NCBI RefSeq assembly: GCF_013364275.1
Contig: NZ_CP054932.1
Span: 3,596,001-3,660,000, forward strand
DNA length: 64,000 nt
DNA from: Actinomadura sp. NAK00032
GTDB taxonomy: Bacteria; Actinomycetota; Actinomycetes; Streptosporangiales; Streptosporangiaceae
Reading direction: 5' to 3'
Made by a program: the position numbers and the translations under genes. Of this stretch, positions 16,118-25,912 are shown one piece after another. Under the pieces are notes generated by a model. That model was not told the DNA's origin and did not search any database. It worked only from the letters and a program-made list of their open reading frames with translations. Position 1 is the stretch's first letter, and the number at the start of each line of letters is the position of its first letter.

Positions 16118-16705
16118 GTGCCCACAGGGGTGGCTCTCCGCGACGTGCGGGAGCAGTTGTTCGACGCCGCCGAGCGGATCCTGCTCCAGGGCGGCCCCAG
16201 TGCGCTGACCAGCCGCGCGGTCACCGACGAGGCCGGAGTCGCCAAGGGGGTGCTGCACCGGCACTTCGCCGACTTCGACGCGTTCCTCGCCGACTTCGTC
16301 ATCGACCGCGCCGACCGGATGGCCCCGCAGGCCGCCGCGCTGCGCGAGTCCGCCGGGACGGGCGAGGTCGTCGCCAACCTCACCGGCGCGCTGGCCGCGT
16401 TGTTCGGGCCGGTCGCCGTCGCGATCGTCCCGCTGATCACGTTCCGGGCTCCGCTGCGCGTCCGGCTGCGGCGGGTCTGGCCGGCCGGGGTCCCGGTGCT
16501 GACCGAGGCCGTGGATGTGATCGCGGTCTACCTCACCGCCGAACGCGACCTCGGCCGGCTCCGCCCGGACGCCGACATCGGCACGCTGGCGCCCACCCTG
16601 ATCGGGGCCGCGCACCTGCTGTTCGCCGACCGGTCAGGGCCGCCGCCGGAGCCGGAGGCCGTACGCAAGATGGTGGCGACCGTCATCGCCGGCGCCCTCG
16701 CCTGA
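16118..16705 (+). CDS. TetR-family transcriptional regulator
   Basis: A 195-residue regulator. The N-terminal HTH is LFDAAERILLQGGPSALTSRAVTDEAGVAKGVLHRHFADFDAFLADFV (about 14-60), with the TetR hallmark GVLHRHFADFDAFL. The C-terminal helical part is hydrophobic and fits a small-ligand pocket. I chose the GTG at 16118 because GAGAGGAC precedes it at suitable spacing; a TTG at 16097 would start right at the operator edge. It diverges from the methyltransferase gene over the twin operators and should be autorepressed. Confidence 0.86.
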   Translation: MPTGVALRDVREQLFDAAERILLQGGPSALTSRAVTDEAGVAKGVLHRHFADFDAFLADFVIDRADRMAPQAAALRESAGTGEVVANLTGALAALFGPVAVAIVPLITFRAPLRVRLRRVWPAGVPVLTEAVDVIAVYLTAERDLGRLRPDADIGTLAPTLIGAAHLLFADRSGPPPEPEAVRKMVATVIAGALA

Positions 16706-16708
16706 CCG

Positions 16709-17542
16709 TCAGCGCTTGACGGCCACGCCCCCGTACATCGAGACCTGGGAGTCGTCGATCGCGCGGGCCCGCTCGTCCGGGCGCCAGTGGTGGACGGGCA
16801 CCAGGCCCGGCTCGATCAGTTCGAAGCCGTCGAAGAAGCCCCTGACCTGGGCCTTGGTGCGGGCCTTGGAGTTGATTCCGCGCGAGTTGTACTTGCGGAC
16901 GGCGTCGCCGACCTCGTCGGGGGCGCTGTCGATCGTGATCGTGGAGAGCGCGAGGTGGCTGCCGGACGGCAGCGCGTCCATGAGCCGCCGGACGACGCCG
17001 CGCGCCAGTTCCTCGTCGTGGACGAAGTGGAGCACCGCGATGAGGCAGAGCGCCACCGGCCGCGACAGGTCGAGCGTCTCGCGCACCTCCGCTGACGCCA
17101 GGATCGCCTCCGGCTCGGCGAGGTCGGCGTGGATGTAGCGCGACCGCCCCTCGGGCGTGCTGGTGAGCAGGGCGCGGGCGTGCACCAGCACGATCGGGTC
17201 GTTGTCGACGTAGACCACGCGGGAGGACGGATCGACCTCCTGGACCACCTCGTGCAGGTTCGGCGACGTCGGCAGGCCGGTGCCGATGTCGAGGAACTGC
17301 CGGACGCCGGCCTCGGCGGCCAGGTACCGCGCCACCCGCACCATGAAGTCGCGGTTCGCCCGCACCGACGTGCGCATGTACGGGGCGATCCTGACGACCT
17401 CTTCGGCGGCCGTCCGGTCGGCGGCGTAGTTGTCCTTGCCGCCGAGCAGGTAGTCGTAGACCCGGGCGGAGTGGGCCACGTCGGTCCTCAGGTCGGCCGA
17501 GGACGGTTCACTCTCCGCTGCGTCCGGCACGGTAGCCCCCAT
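16709..17542 (-). CDS. DUF574 (Methyltransf_19) S-adenosyl methyltransferase-like protein
   Basis: A 277-residue member of the actinobacterial DUF574 family. Diagnostic blocks are ARVYDYLLGGKDNYAADR near the N-terminus, FLDIGTGLPTSPNLHEV (SAM-binding motif), VVYVDNDPIVLVHARALL and ALCLIAVLHFVHDEE. These proteins occur in many copies per actinomycete genome, often near XRE regulators, and no substrate is established. The ATG at 17542 is used: an upstream in-frame ATG (17569) overlaps TAATAT (17568-17573), a good -10 whose transcript would begin after it. It converges on the TetR gene with a 3-bp gap. Confidence 0.85.
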   Translation of the reverse strand: MGATVPDAAESEPSSADLRTDVAHSARVYDYLLGGKDNYAADRTAAEEVVRIAPYMRTSVRANRDFMVRVARYLAAEAGVRQFLDIGTGLPTSPNLHEVVQEVDPSSRVVYVDNDPIVLVHARALLTSTPEGRSRYIHADLAEPEAILASAEVRETLDLSRPVALCLIAVLHFVHDEELARGVVRRLMDALPSGSHLALSTITIDSAPDEVGDAVRKYNSRGINSKARTKAQVRGFFDGFELIEPGLVPVHHWRPDERARAIDDSQVSMYGGVAVKR

Positions 17543-17610
17543 ACGTCGCTGTAGTGGTGCGGGCCACATATTAGTAAGTCTTGTTTCCAGATGGGGCGGT
17601 TCGCCCTAGA

Positions 17611-18360
17611 TCACCGGCCGGGGGAGCGCAGCCGGGCGTAGACGTCGCCGGAGCGGCCGCGCGGGCGGATGCGCTCCAGCCGCCGCCGCAGTTCTGCGGC
17701 GCTCAGCCAGTGCGGGCTCGCGAGCCGCATCGTCTCGATGGGGGAGTAGTTGTACTCGTACGCGCCGAGCCGCTCCACGATCTCCAGCGCCTCCAGCGCG
17801 GCGCCGTGCGCCGACGGGACGTACTCGAACGACAGCGCGGGGACCGGCCGGGACAGGCCCGCGAGGACGTCCGCCTCGAAGCCCTCCACGTCGATCTTGC
17901 AGAAGGCGGGGAGGCCGTGCGCCGCGACGAGGTCGTCCAGCGTGGTCACCTCGACCTCGACCTCGCGGTCCCAGCGGACGCGCGCGAAGCTGCTGTCCTC
18001 CGTCACCGACCTGATCCAGCCGGGCGACATCGAGGACACCGTCGGCGTCGCGGTGGACAGCGCCAGGTGCGCCCTCCCCGGCTCCGCCCCCGCCGCGCCC
18101 GGCACGATCGCGACGTCCGGGTCCCGCCCGAAGAACAGCCGCAGCACGCGCAGGCAGTCGGGCTGCGGCTCGACCGCGACCACGCGCGCCCCGAGGTGCC
18201 GCCAGACCCGCACCCGGCCGCCCACATGCGCGCCGACGTCGAACGCCACGTCACCGGGCCCGAGGAACAGGCCGTACAGTCGCTTCGCGCGCCGGTGCTT
18301 GCCCGGAACCCCGTAGTACATGACCAGCGACCGGGCGATCCCATAGGCGCGCAGCAGCAT
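17611..18360 (-). CDS. FkbM-family methyltransferase
   Basis: A 249-residue SAM-dependent O-methyltransferase of the FkbM group. The motif VAFDVGAHVGGRVRVW binds SAM, VVAVEPQPDCLRVL supplies the acidic residue, and CKIDVEGFEADVLAGL is the family's catalytic-site signature. FkbM enzymes methylate hydroxyls on polyketides or glycans; no biosynthetic cluster is present, so the substrate is open. It is monocistronic and diverges from the sigma factor gene. Confidence 0.85.
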   Translation of the reverse strand: MLLRAYGIARSLVMYYGVPGKHRRAKRLYGLFLGPGDVAFDVGAHVGGRVRVWRHLGARVVAVEPQPDCLRVLRLFFGRDPDVAIVPGAAGAEPGRAHLALSTATPTVSSMSPGWIRSVTEDSSFARVRWDREVEVEVTTLDDLVAAHGLPAFCKIDVEGFEADVLAGLSRPVPALSFEYVPSAHGAALEALEIVERLGAYEYNYSPIETMRLASPHWLSAAELRRRLERIRPRGRSGDVYARLRSPGR

Positions 18361-18451
18361 CCGCCGACCCTACCGCGCCCGCCGCGCCCCGCACGGGCGT
18401 GCAACAGATCCAGTCCCCGGTGCGTCCTTGGGGCGATGGAAGGACGGGTCT

Positions 18452-18973
18452 TTGGACGATGACGGCGTGACGTACGAGGAGTTCGTGACGACACGCGCCC
18501 AGGCTCTGCTGCGCTACGGCTTTGTCCTCACCGGCAACGCCGACGACGCGGCGGACCTGCTGCAGGAGAGCCTGATCCGGCTGCGCGGCGCCTGGGGGCG
18601 GGTCGTCAACAAGAACGATCCCGAGGGGTACGTCCGGAAGATCATGGCGCGGCAGCACATCAGCGTCTGGCGGCGGCGAAGACGCGAGCACCTGATGGGG
18701 TCCGTGCCGGAGCGGCACTACGACGACCGCGGCCTGGAGCGGGCGGAGAGCGACCCGCGGCTGTGGGAGGCGCTGTCGGTGCTTCCCCGACGGCAGCGCG
18801 CGGTGCTGGTCCTGCGCTACTACGAGGACCTGTCCGACGAGGAGATCGCCGGAATGCTCGGCATCTCGCGCGGGACGGTGCGCAGCCAGGCCGCCCGCGC
18901 GCTCGACAAGCTCCGCGCGGACTGGCGCCCGGCCGCCGCCGCGTCCACGATGGGAGGCCGCCATGACCGATGA
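18452..18973 (+). CDS. ECF RNA polymerase sigma factor, SigE-like family
   Basis: About 173 residues with sigma region 2 (ALLRYGFVLTGNADDAADLLQESLIRL through YVRKIMARQHISVWRRRRRE) and region 4 (LPRRQRAVLVLRYYEDLSDEEIAGMLGISRGTVRSQAARAL). It belongs to the actinobacterial SigE-type ECF group, which begins with a TYEEFV-like segment. The TTG at 18452 has GGAAGGA eight bases upstream; a GTG at 18467 (next to TYEEF) is an equally possible start. It overlaps the following gene by 11 bp, the usual arrangement with a cognate membrane partner. Confidence 0.87.
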   Translation: MDDDGVTYEEFVTTRAQALLRYGFVLTGNADDAADLLQESLIRLRGAWGRVVNKNDPEGYVRKIMARQHISVWRRRRREHLMGSVPERHYDDRGLERAESDPRLWEALSVLPRRQRAVLVLRYYEDLSDEEIAGMLGISRGTVRSQAARALDKLRADWRPAAAASTMGGRHDR

Positions 18974-20195
18974 ACTGGGCACCGCCCTGCGCGGCGCGCT
19001 GGCGACCGCCGCGCGGGAGGCCCCGGCCGTCCGGCCCGGGCTGCTGGAGACCGTCGAGGCGGCGCACCGCGGGCGGCGGCGCCGCCGGGTGTCGGCCGCC
19101 GCGCTCGCCGCCGCCGTCCTCCTCGGCGGGACGGGCGCGGTCGGCGCGGCCGTGCGCTCCGGCGACGGCCCGCCCCCGGTCGCCGCGCCGGGCGCGCTGA
19201 AGCCGCTGTCGGCCGCCGACCTCGGTACGCCGGTCAAGGTGCGCGAACGCTGGCCGGACGCCGTCCGGAGCGTCCCCGGGCGGCTGCCCGACGGGCAGAC
19301 CCTGCACCCCGTCGCGCTGCTCGACGGCGACGTGCTGGTCGGGGAGACCTGGGCGTCCCTGCAGCTTCCGGACCAGCTGTGGTCGTACGACCTCGGCAGC
19401 GGCCGGGCCAAGCTGATCACCGACCTCGTGGCCCCGCGCGGAACCAAGATCTACCCGTCCGACTTCACGGTCGCGCGGGGGCAGGTCGTCTGGTGGCAGT
19501 CGTACCGTGCGGACGGCCGCGACACGGCCGAGGTCTGGGGCGCGCCGCTCGCCGGCGGCGCCGCGCGCAAGATCACCGGGCTGCCGGGGAACGGCGTGTC
19601 CACGCTGCTCATCGACGGGGACACCGTCGTCATGGGGATGGGCGACGCCGTGTACCGGGCGCCGCTGGCGGGCGGCGCGCCCGTGAAGGTCACCGGCAGC
19701 GACGGGTTCGAGATCGTGTCCTGGCCGTGGATCGGCCCCGCGTCCCGTAAGACCGGACTCGGCGGCATCACGTTCAAGTCGCTGCGGAACGTGGTGACCG
19801 GGGAGCGCCGCGACGCCCGCCTCGCCCCGTTCAAGGGGGCGTGGTCGTGCGGTGTGACCTGGTGCGTCGGGGGTCCCGCGTCCGGAGTCACCTACCACCG
19901 GGACTTGAAGGGCGCCGTGCAGCGCAGGGACGGGAAGGCCGGCCGGCTCCTGCCCGGTGACCCCGGCGGCGCGGTGCCGGAGCTCATCTACGGCCGGTAC
20001 ATCCCCTACGTCCCGGACGTTCCGGCCAAGAAGAAGACCCACCTCCTCTACGACGTCGAATCGGGCGCGCTCCTCGACACCGGGATCCGGCGGACCAACG
20101 AGGCGATGGGCTCCCCGCGGAACGACCGCGACCCGCAGCACTTCTTCACGACCAAGAGCGGGACGATGCTGCTCGACCTGTCGAAGATCCGCTGA
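18963..20195 (+). CDS. Single-pass membrane protein, probable sigma-factor partner with beta-propeller-like exterior
   Basis: A 410-residue protein: a cytoplasmic N-terminus of about 40 residues ending in RGRRRRRV, one membrane helix (SAAALAAAVLLGGTGAVGAAV, about 43-63) and an outer region of about 340 residues with repeated DLGSGRAKLITDL, GAPLAGGAARKITGLPG and RAPLAGGAPVKVTG units that resemble beta-propeller blades. It overlaps the sigma gene by 11 bp, so the cytoplasmic tail is the natural candidate to hold the sigma factor; no zinc-binding anti-sigma HxxxCxxC motif is seen, so this would be an atypical anti-sigma. A strong terminator follows. Confidence 0.72.
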   Translation: MTDELGTALRGALATAAREAPAVRPGLLETVEAAHRGRRRRRVSAAALAAAVLLGGTGAVGAAVRSGDGPPPVAAPGALKPLSAADLGTPVKVRERWPDAVRSVPGRLPDGQTLHPVALLDGDVLVGETWASLQLPDQLWSYDLGSGRAKLITDLVAPRGTKIYPSDFTVARGQVVWWQSYRADGRDTAEVWGAPLAGGAARKITGLPGNGVSTLLIDGDTVVMGMGDAVYRAPLAGGAPVKVTGSDGFEIVSWPWIGPASRKTGLGGITFKSLRNVVTGERRDARLAPFKGAWSCGVTWCVGGPASGVTYHRDLKGAVQRRDGKAGRLLPGDPGGAVPELIYGRYIPYVPDVPAKKKTHLLYDVESGALLDTGIRRTNEAMGSPRNDRDPQHFFTTKSGTMLLDLSKIR

Positions 20196-20204
20196 GGGGG
20201 CGCG

Positions 20205-20240
20205 GCGCCGCCCGTCCCGCGAGCGCGGGGCGGGCGGCGC
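20205..20240. terminator. Bidirectional terminator hairpin
   Basis: GCGCCGCCCGTCCCGC (20205-20220) pairs with GCGGGGCGGGCGGCGC (20225-20240) across a GAGC tetraloop, 16 pairs with one G-T. It separates the convergent sigma-partner gene and the leucine catabolic operon. No T-run. Confidence 0.75.
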
Positions 20241-20246
20241 GGCGGG

Positions 20247-21395
20247 TCAGGACGGCGGGAGGCCGAGGGCGCGGGCGATCAGCATGCGCTGCACCTCGGA
20301 GGTGCCCTCGCCGACTTCGAGGATCTTCGCGTCGCGGTAGAAGCGGCCGACCGCGTACTCGTTCATGAACCCGTAGCCGCCGAAGACCTGGGTGGCGTCG
20401 CGGGCGTTGTCCATGGCCGCGTTCGACGCGACCAGCTTGGCGATCGCGGCCTCCTTCTTGAACGGCTCGCCGCGCAGCATCTTCGCGGCGGCGGCGTAGT
20501 AGGCCAGGCGCGCGGTGTGGGTGCGCGTCTCCATGTCGGCGATCTTGAACTGCATGGCCTGGTAGCGGCCGATCTCCCGGCCGAACGCCTCGCGCTCCCG
20601 GACGTAGCGGAGCGACTCGTCCACGCAGCCCTGGGCGAGGCCCACCGACAGCGCGGCGATCGCGATGCGGCCCTCGTCCAGGATGCGCAGGAACTGGGCG
20701 TAGCCCCGGCCGCGCTCGCCGACCAGGTTCTCGGCGGGGACCCGCACGTCGTCGAAGGACAGCTCGCGCGTGTCGGACGACGACCAGCCCACCTTGGAGT
20801 ACTTGCGCCCGACGGTGAAGCCGGGGGTGCCGTTCGGGACGAGGATCGTGGAGATCTCGTTCTCGCCGGAGTAGGCGGTGACCGTGACGAACGCGGTGAT
20901 GTCGGTGCCGGAGTTGGTGATGAACGCCTTCGACCCGTTGATCACCCAGGTGTCGCCGTCCAGCCGGGCGGTGGTGCGCATGCCGCCGGGGACGTCGGAG
21001 CCGCCGCCCGGCTCGGTCAGCCCGAACCCGGCCAGCTTCTCGCCGGAGGTCAGCGCCGGCAGCCAGCGCTCCTTCTGCTCCCGCGACCCGAACCGGTAGA
21101 TCGGCATCGCACCGAGCGAGACGCCCGCCTCCAGCGTGATCGCCACGGACGAGTCGACGCGGGCGAGCTCCTCAAGGGCCAGGCAGAGCGTGAAGTAGTC
21201 GCCGCCCATGCCGCCGTGCTCCTCGGGGAACGGCAGCCCGAACAGCCCCATCTTCCCCATCGCGGCGACGATCTCGTACGGGAACTCGCCGCGCTCGTAC
21301 AGGTCGCCGATCACCGGGGCGACGGTCTCGCGGGCGAACCGCTCGACCGTGCGCCGCAGTTCCTCCTGCTCGTCGGTGAGCGTGAAGTCGATCAT
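20247..21395 (-). CDS. Acyl-CoA dehydrogenase (probable isovaleryl-CoA dehydrogenase)
   Basis: A 382-residue FAD enzyme. The family signatures GFGLTEPGGGSDVPGG and QVFGGYGFMNEYAVGRFYRDAKILEVGEGTSEVQRMLIAR are complete, and ILDEGRIAIAALSVGLAQGCVDESLRYVREREAFGR fits the catalytic core. Substrate assignment rests on context: it is the last gene of an operon with HMG-CoA lyase and a biotin-dependent carboxylase, the set that degrades leucine via isovaleryl-CoA. Two bases separate it from the lyase stop. The corresponding step gives 3-methylcrotonyl-CoA. Confidence 0.88.
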   Translation of the reverse strand: MIDFTLTDEQEELRRTVERFARETVAPVIGDLYERGEFPYEIVAAMGKMGLFGLPFPEEHGGMGGDYFTLCLALEELARVDSSVAITLEAGVSLGAMPIYRFGSREQKERWLPALTSGEKLAGFGLTEPGGGSDVPGGMRTTARLDGDTWVINGSKAFITNSGTDITAFVTVTAYSGENEISTILVPNGTPGFTVGRKYSKVGWSSSDTRELSFDDVRVPAENLVGERGRGYAQFLRILDEGRIAIAALSVGLAQGCVDESLRYVREREAFGREIGRYQAMQFKIADMETRTHTARLAYYAAAAKMLRGEPFKKEAAIAKLVASNAAMDNARDATQVFGGYGFMNEYAVGRFYRDAKILEVGEGTSEVQRMLIARALGLPPS

Positions 21396-21397
21396 GG

Positions 21398-22327
21398 TTA
21401 CTCCGATTCCGGGGACAGGGCCTGGACGACGCGGGACGGGCTGGGGCGGCCGAGGTGCCCGGCCATCCAGCGGCTGGTGGCGGCGAGCGCGCCGAGGTCG
21501 ACGCCCGTGTCGATGCCGAGGCCGTGCAGCATCCAGACGAGGTCCTCGGTGGGCAGGTTGCCGGTGGCGCTCTCGGCGTACGGGCAGCCGCCGAGCCCGC
21601 CGGCGGACGCGTCCACGACGGTGACGCCGGCCTGAAGCGCGGCGAGGGTGTTGGCGAGGGCCTGCCCGTAGGTGTCGTGGAAGTGGACGGCGAGCCGCTC
21701 GGTGCCGATGCCCGCCGCGCCGAGCGCCTCGATCAGGGCGGTGACCCGGCCGGGCGTGCCGACGCCGATGGTGTCGCCGAGGCTGAGCTGGGAGCAGCCC
21801 ATGTCCATCATCCGGGACGCCACGGACACCACCTGGGAGACGGGCACGTCGCCCTCCCACGGGTCGCCGCACACCATCGAGACGTAGGCGCGCACCCAGA
21901 GGCCCTCGGCGCGCGCGCGTTCCACGACCGGGGCGAACATGGCGAGGGACTCGTCCACCGTGCGGTTGAGGTTGCGGCGGGCGAACGTCTCGGTCGCGCT
22001 GCCGAAGATCGCGATTTCGGTGACGCCGTTGCTGAGCGCCCGTTCGAGGCCCCGCTCGTTCGGGACCAGGACGGGGTAGCGGAGCCGCGGCGAGCGCGGC
22101 AGGACGTCCAGGAGCTGCTCGGCGTCGGCGAGCTGCGGCACCCACTTCGGATGGACGAAGCTGGTGGTCTCGATCGTGCGCAGGCCGGCGTCCGCGAGCC
22201 GCGTCACGAACTCGGACTTGACCTCGACGGGCACGACCGCCTTCTCGTTCTGCAGCCCGTCCCGGGGGCCGACCTCGTAGATCGTGACCCGCTCGGGCAG
22301 TCCGGCGAGGGGTGTCGCCGCGGTCAT
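21398..22327 (-). CDS. Hydroxymethylglutaryl-CoA lyase
   Basis: A 309-residue TIM-barrel lyase that cleaves HMG-CoA to acetoacetate and acetyl-CoA, the last step of leucine degradation. Visible family motifs are [10 protein letters not shown] near the N-terminus, the metal-binding [12 protein letters not shown], and the C-terminal [15 protein letters not shown], which carries the catalytic cysteine. Its start overlaps the carboxylase alpha stop by 4 bp (ATGA) and its stop lies just before the dehydrogenase start. Confidence 0.93.
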   Translation of the reverse strand: MTAATPLAGLPERVTIYEVGPRDGLQNEKAVVPVEVKSEFVTRLADAGLRTIETTSFVHPKWVPQLADAEQLLDVLPRSPRLRYPVLVPNERGLERALSNGVTEIAIFGSATETFARRNLNRTVDESLAMFAPVVERARAEGLWVRAYVSMVCGDPWEGDVPVSQVVSVASRMMDMGCSQLSLGDTIGVGTPGRVTALIEALGAAGIGTERLAVHFHDTYGQALANTLAALQAGVTVVDASAGGLGGCPYAESATGNLPTEDLVWMLHGLGIDTGVDLGALAATSRWMAGHLGRPSPSRVVQALSPESE

Positions 22328-24276
22328 CGCGCCTCCTCGATCACGGCCAGCACCGCGTCCAGCGCGACCTGCGCGCCCGCGCGTACCGGCAGCTTCGCCA
22401 CGACGCCGGCGAGCGGCGCGGTGACGGTGTGCTCCATCTTCATCGCCTCGACGACCACGAGCGGCTGCCCGGCCTCGACCCGGTCGCCCTCGGCCGCCTT
22501 CACGGCGAGGACCGTGCCCGGCATCGGGCTGCGCAGCACGCCGTCGCCGGCGGCGGCCGAGGCGGCGCCGCCCTCGGCGCGGACGTGCTCGCTCAGGGCC
22601 CACGCGTGCCCGTCCCGGCCGAGCCACAGCGTGCTCCCGTCGCGGGCGGCCTCGAACGAGGTCGTCCTTCCACCGTAGGTCAGGACGAACGGACCGGTCA
22701 GCGCGGCGTCGACCGGCTCGGCGCCGCCGACGGCGACGCGCGCGGACGCCGCGCGGCCCTGGACACGGACCTCCACCGGCTCCCCGCCGGACGGGGTGAT
22801 GATCCACGGCGCCCACGCGTGCGCGCCGGGCCGCCAGCCGTCCGGGATGTCCCACGGGTCGCCGGTGCCGTCCGGGCCGGACTCCAGGGCCCGCATCCGC
22901 TCCAGCGCGGCGGCGGCCAGCACCTCCGGCGGGACGGACGCGCCCGCGACCAGGTCGTCCAGGGCGCGCTCGACGAGCCCCGTGTCGAGGTCGCCGGACA
23001 CCACCGACGGGTGCTTCAGCAGCGCCCGCAGGAACGCCACGTTCGTCGGGACGCCCAGCAGCGTGAACGAGGCGAGCGCCCGGTCGAGCCGGTGCAGGGC
23101 CTCGGCGCGGTCGGCGCCGTGCACGATCACCTTGGCGAGCATCGGGTCGTAGGAGCCGCCGACCTCGGTGCCCGCATCGAGCCCGGAGTCGACGCGGACG
23201 CCGCCGGGCTCGCGGAGCGCCAGTACGCGCCCGCCGGTCGGCAGGAAGCCGCGCGCCGGGTCCTCGGCGTAGACGCGGGCCTCGATGGCGTGGCCGTCCA
23301 GCGTCACGTCGTCCTGCGTGAACGGCAGCGGCTCGCCGCACGCCACCCGGAGCTGGAGCTCCACCAGGTCGAGGCCGGTCACCAGCTCGGTGACGGGGTG
23401 CTCGACCTGGAGCCGGGTGTTCATCTCCATGAAGAAGAACTCGTCGGGGCGATCGGCGGAGACGATGTACTCGACCGTCCCGGCGCCCACGTACCCGACG
23501 GCCTGCGCGGCGGCCACGGCGGCGGCGCCCATCCGCGCGCGGGACGCCTCGTCCAGCAGCGGCGACGGCGCCTCCTCGACGATCTTCTGGTGGCGGCGCT
23601 GGAGGCTGCACTCGCGCTCGCCGAGATGGACGGCGTTGCCGTGCGCGTCCGCGAAGACCTGGATCTCGATGTGCCGCGGGTTCTCCACGAACCGCTCGGC
23701 GAGCAGCGTGTCGTCGCCGAACGAGCCGCGCGCCTCGCGGCGGGCGGACGCGATCGCCTCCGGCAGGGCGGCCGCGTCCCGGACGAGCCGCATGCCCTTG
23801 CCGCCGCCGCCCGCGGACGGCTTGAGCAGCACCGGCAGCCCGACCTCCAGCGCGGCGGCCTCCAGCTCGGCGTCGGAGAGGCCGGGCTCGTCCCGCCCCG
23901 GCACGACCGGGACCCCGGCCGCCGCCACCGTCCGCTTCGCGCGGATCTTGTCGCCCATCGCGTCGATCGCCTCGGCGGGCGGGCCGATGAACACCAGCCC
24001 CGCCTCGCCGCACGCCCGCGCGAACGCCGTGTTCTCGGCCAGGAACCCGTACCCCGGGTGGACGGCCGACGCCGCGGAGTCGCGGGCCGCCGAGATCACC
24101 GCGTCGATGTCCAGGTACGAGGGGATCCGCAGGGCCTCGTCGGCCTCCCGCACGTGGCGGGCCCCGGCGTCGGCGTCGGTGTGCACCGCCACCGAGCGGA
24201 CGCCGAGCCGCCGCAGGGTCCGGAACACGCGGACGGCGATCTCCCCGCGGTTGGCGACCAGGACGCTGTCGAACAT
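22324..24276 (-). CDS. accA1: Biotin carboxylase/BCCP subunit, 3-methylcrotonyl-CoA carboxylase alpha-type
   Basis: A 650-residue subunit: biotin carboxylase domain ([24 protein letters not shown]-grasp [31 protein letters not shown]) and a C-terminal biotinyl domain with [12 protein letters not shown], where the lysine is biotinylated. The size and domain order match MCC alpha and the actinobacterial AccA1. Context with HMG-CoA lyase favours 3-methylcrotonyl-CoA as substrate over acetyl- or propionyl-CoA. Eight bases separate it from the beta subunit gene. Confidence 0.92.
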   Translation of the reverse strand: MFDSVLVANRGEIAVRVFRTLRRLGVRSVAVHTDADAGARHVREADEALRIPSYLDIDAVISAARDSAASAVHPGYGFLAENTAFARACGEAGLVFIGPPAEAIDAMGDKIRAKRTVAAAGVPVVPGRDEPGLSDAELEAAALEVGLPVLLKPSAGGGGKGMRLVRDAAALPEAIASARREARGSFGDDTLLAERFVENPRHIEIQVFADAHGNAVHLGERECSLQRRHQKIVEEAPSPLLDEASRARMGAAAVAAAQAVGYVGAGTVEYIVSADRPDEFFFMEMNTRLQVEHPVTELVTGLDLVELQLRVACGEPLPFTQDDVTLDGHAIEARVYAEDPARGFLPTGGRVLALREPGGVRVDSGLDAGTEVGGSYDPMLAKVIVHGADRAEALHRLDRALASFTLLGVPTNVAFLRALLKHPSVVSGDLDTGLVERALDDLVAGASVPPEVLAAAALERMRALESGPDGTGDPWDIPDGWRPGAHAWAPWIITPSGGEPVEVRVQGRAASARVAVGGAEPVDAALTGPFVLTYGGRTTSFEAARDGSTLWLGRDGHAWALSEHVRAEGGAASAAAGDGVLRSPMPGTVLAVKAAEGDRVEAGQPLVVVEAMKMEHTVTAPLAGVVAKLPVRAGAQVALDAVLAVIEEAR

Positions 24277-24284
24277 CAACACCC

Positions 24285-25898
24285 TCACATCCGGAAGACG
24301 CCGTAGCCGACCGGCTCCAGCGGTGCGTTGGCGGCGACCGACAGCCCGAGGCCCAGCACGCGCCGGGTGTCGAGCGGGTCGATCACCCCGTCGTCCCACA
24401 GCCGCGCCGTCGAGTAGTACGGGTTGCCCTGCGCCTCGTACTGCTCGCGGATCGGCGCCTTGAACCCCTCCTCGTCCGCGGCGGGCCACTGCTCGCCGCG
24501 CGCCTCCAGCTGGTCGCGGCGGACGGTCGCGAGGACGCTCGCGGCCTGCTCCCCGCCCATCACCGAGATGCGGGCATTCGGCCACATCCACAGGAAGCGC
24601 GGCGAGTACGCCCGGCCGCACATCGCGTAGTTCCCGGCGCCGAACGAGCCGCCGATCACGACGGTGAACTTGGGGACGCGGGCGCACGCGACGGCCGTGA
24701 CCATCTTGGCGCCGTGCTTGGCGATGCCGCCCGCCTCGTACTCGCGTCCGACCATGAACCCGGTGATGTTCTGCAGGAACACCAGCGGGACGCTGCGCCG
24801 GTCGCACAGCTCGATGAAGTGCGCGCCCTTCTGCGCGGACTCGCCGAACAGGATGCCGTTGTTCGCGACGATCCCGACCGGGTGCCCGTGGATGCGCGCG
24901 AACCCCGTGACGAGCGTGGCGCCGTACTCCTTCTTGAACTCCTGGAAGCGGCTGCCGTCCACGATCCGGGCGATGACCTCGCGCACGTCGTAGGGGGTGC
25001 GCGAGTCGGGCGGGACGATCCCGTACAGCTCGGACGGGTCGGCGGCGGGCTCCTCGGCGGGCGCGACCTCCCACGGGCGCGGCTCGCGCGGGCCCAGCGT
25101 GGAGACGATGTCGCGGACGATCCGCAGCGCGTGCGCGTCGTCCTCGGCGAGGTGGTCGGTCACCCCGGACGTGCGGGAGTGCAGCTCGCCGCCGCCCAGC
25201 TCCTCGGCCGTCACGACCTCGCCGGTCGCCGCCTTCACCAGCGGCGGGCCGCCGAGGAAGATCGTGCCCTGGCCGCGCACGATGACGGCCTCGTCGCTCA
25301 TCGCCGGGACGTAGGCGCCGCCCGCCGTGCACGACCCCAGCACCGCCGCGATCTGCGGGATGCCGCGCGCCGACATCGTGGCCTGGTTGTAGAAGATGCG
25401 GCCGAAATGCTCGCGGTCGGGGAAGACCTCGTCCTGCCGGGGCAGGAACGCGCCGCCCGAGTCGACCAGGTAGAGGCACGGCAGCCGGTTGTGCAGCGCC
25501 ACCTCCTGCGCCCGCAGGTGCTTCTTCACGGTGACGGGGTAGTACGTGCCGCCCTTGACGGTGGCGTCGTTGGCGACGATGACGCACTCGCGGCCGGACA
25601 CGCGGCCCACGCCGGTGATGATCCCGGCACCGGGCGCCTCGTCGCCGTACATGCCGTGCGCGGCCAGCGGCGACAGTTCCAGGAAGGGCGAGCCGGGGTC
25701 GAGCAGCGTGTCGACCCGGTCACGGGGAAGGAGCTTGCCGCGCGCCACATGCCGCTCGCGGGCCCGCTCCGGACCGCCGCGCCCGGCCGCGTCGACGCGC
25801 TCGCGCAGCTCGGCGACCAGGGCCTCGTTGTGCGCGGCACTGGCCTTGAACGCCTCGCCCGCCGTGTCGGCGCGGGAGTCGATCTCGGGTCCGCCCAT
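24285..25898 (-). CDS. accD1: Carboxyltransferase, 3-methylcrotonyl-CoA carboxylase beta-type
   Basis: A 537-residue carboxyltransferase that moves the carboxyl group from biotin to the acyl-CoA. The crotonase-fold halves show [68 protein letters not shown] and a C-terminal [38 protein letters not shown], the last typical of MCC beta. It is the first gene of the operon, has GGGGAAGGGGAGG before its ATG, and diverges from a TetR gene over twin operators. Confidence 0.93.
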   Translation of the reverse strand: MGGPEIDSRADTAGEAFKASAAHNEALVAELRERVDAAGRGGPERARERHVARGKLLPRDRVDTLLDPGSPFLELSPLAAHGMYGDEAPGAGIITGVGRVSGRECVIVANDATVKGGTYYPVTVKKHLRAQEVALHNRLPCLYLVDSGGAFLPRQDEVFPDREHFGRIFYNQATMSARGIPQIAAVLGSCTAGGAYVPAMSDEAVIVRGQGTIFLGGPPLVKAATGEVVTAEELGGGELHSRTSGVTDHLAEDDAHALRIVRDIVSTLGPREPRPWEVAPAEEPAADPSELYGIVPPDSRTPYDVREVIARIVDGSRFQEFKKEYGATLVTGFARIHGHPVGIVANNGILFGESAQKGAHFIELCDRRSVPLVFLQNITGFMVGREYEAGGIAKHGAKMVTAVACARVPKFTVVIGGSFGAGNYAMCGRAYSPRFLWMWPNARISVMGGEQAASVLATVRRDQLEARGEQWPAADEEGFKAPIREQYEAQGNPYYSTARLWDDGVIDPLDTRRVLGLGLSVAANAPLEPVGYGVFRM

Positions 25899-25912
25899 GC
25901 CTCCCCTTCCCC

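Noticed and set aside
13205..16615. A very long minus-strand open frame (over 1100 codons) running from the second WD40 kinase upstream through the methyltransferase and TetR genes.
   Set aside because: Only the part up to 15157 is homologous to kinases; the rest is Arg/Gly-rich antisense of other genes, a usual effect of high GC.
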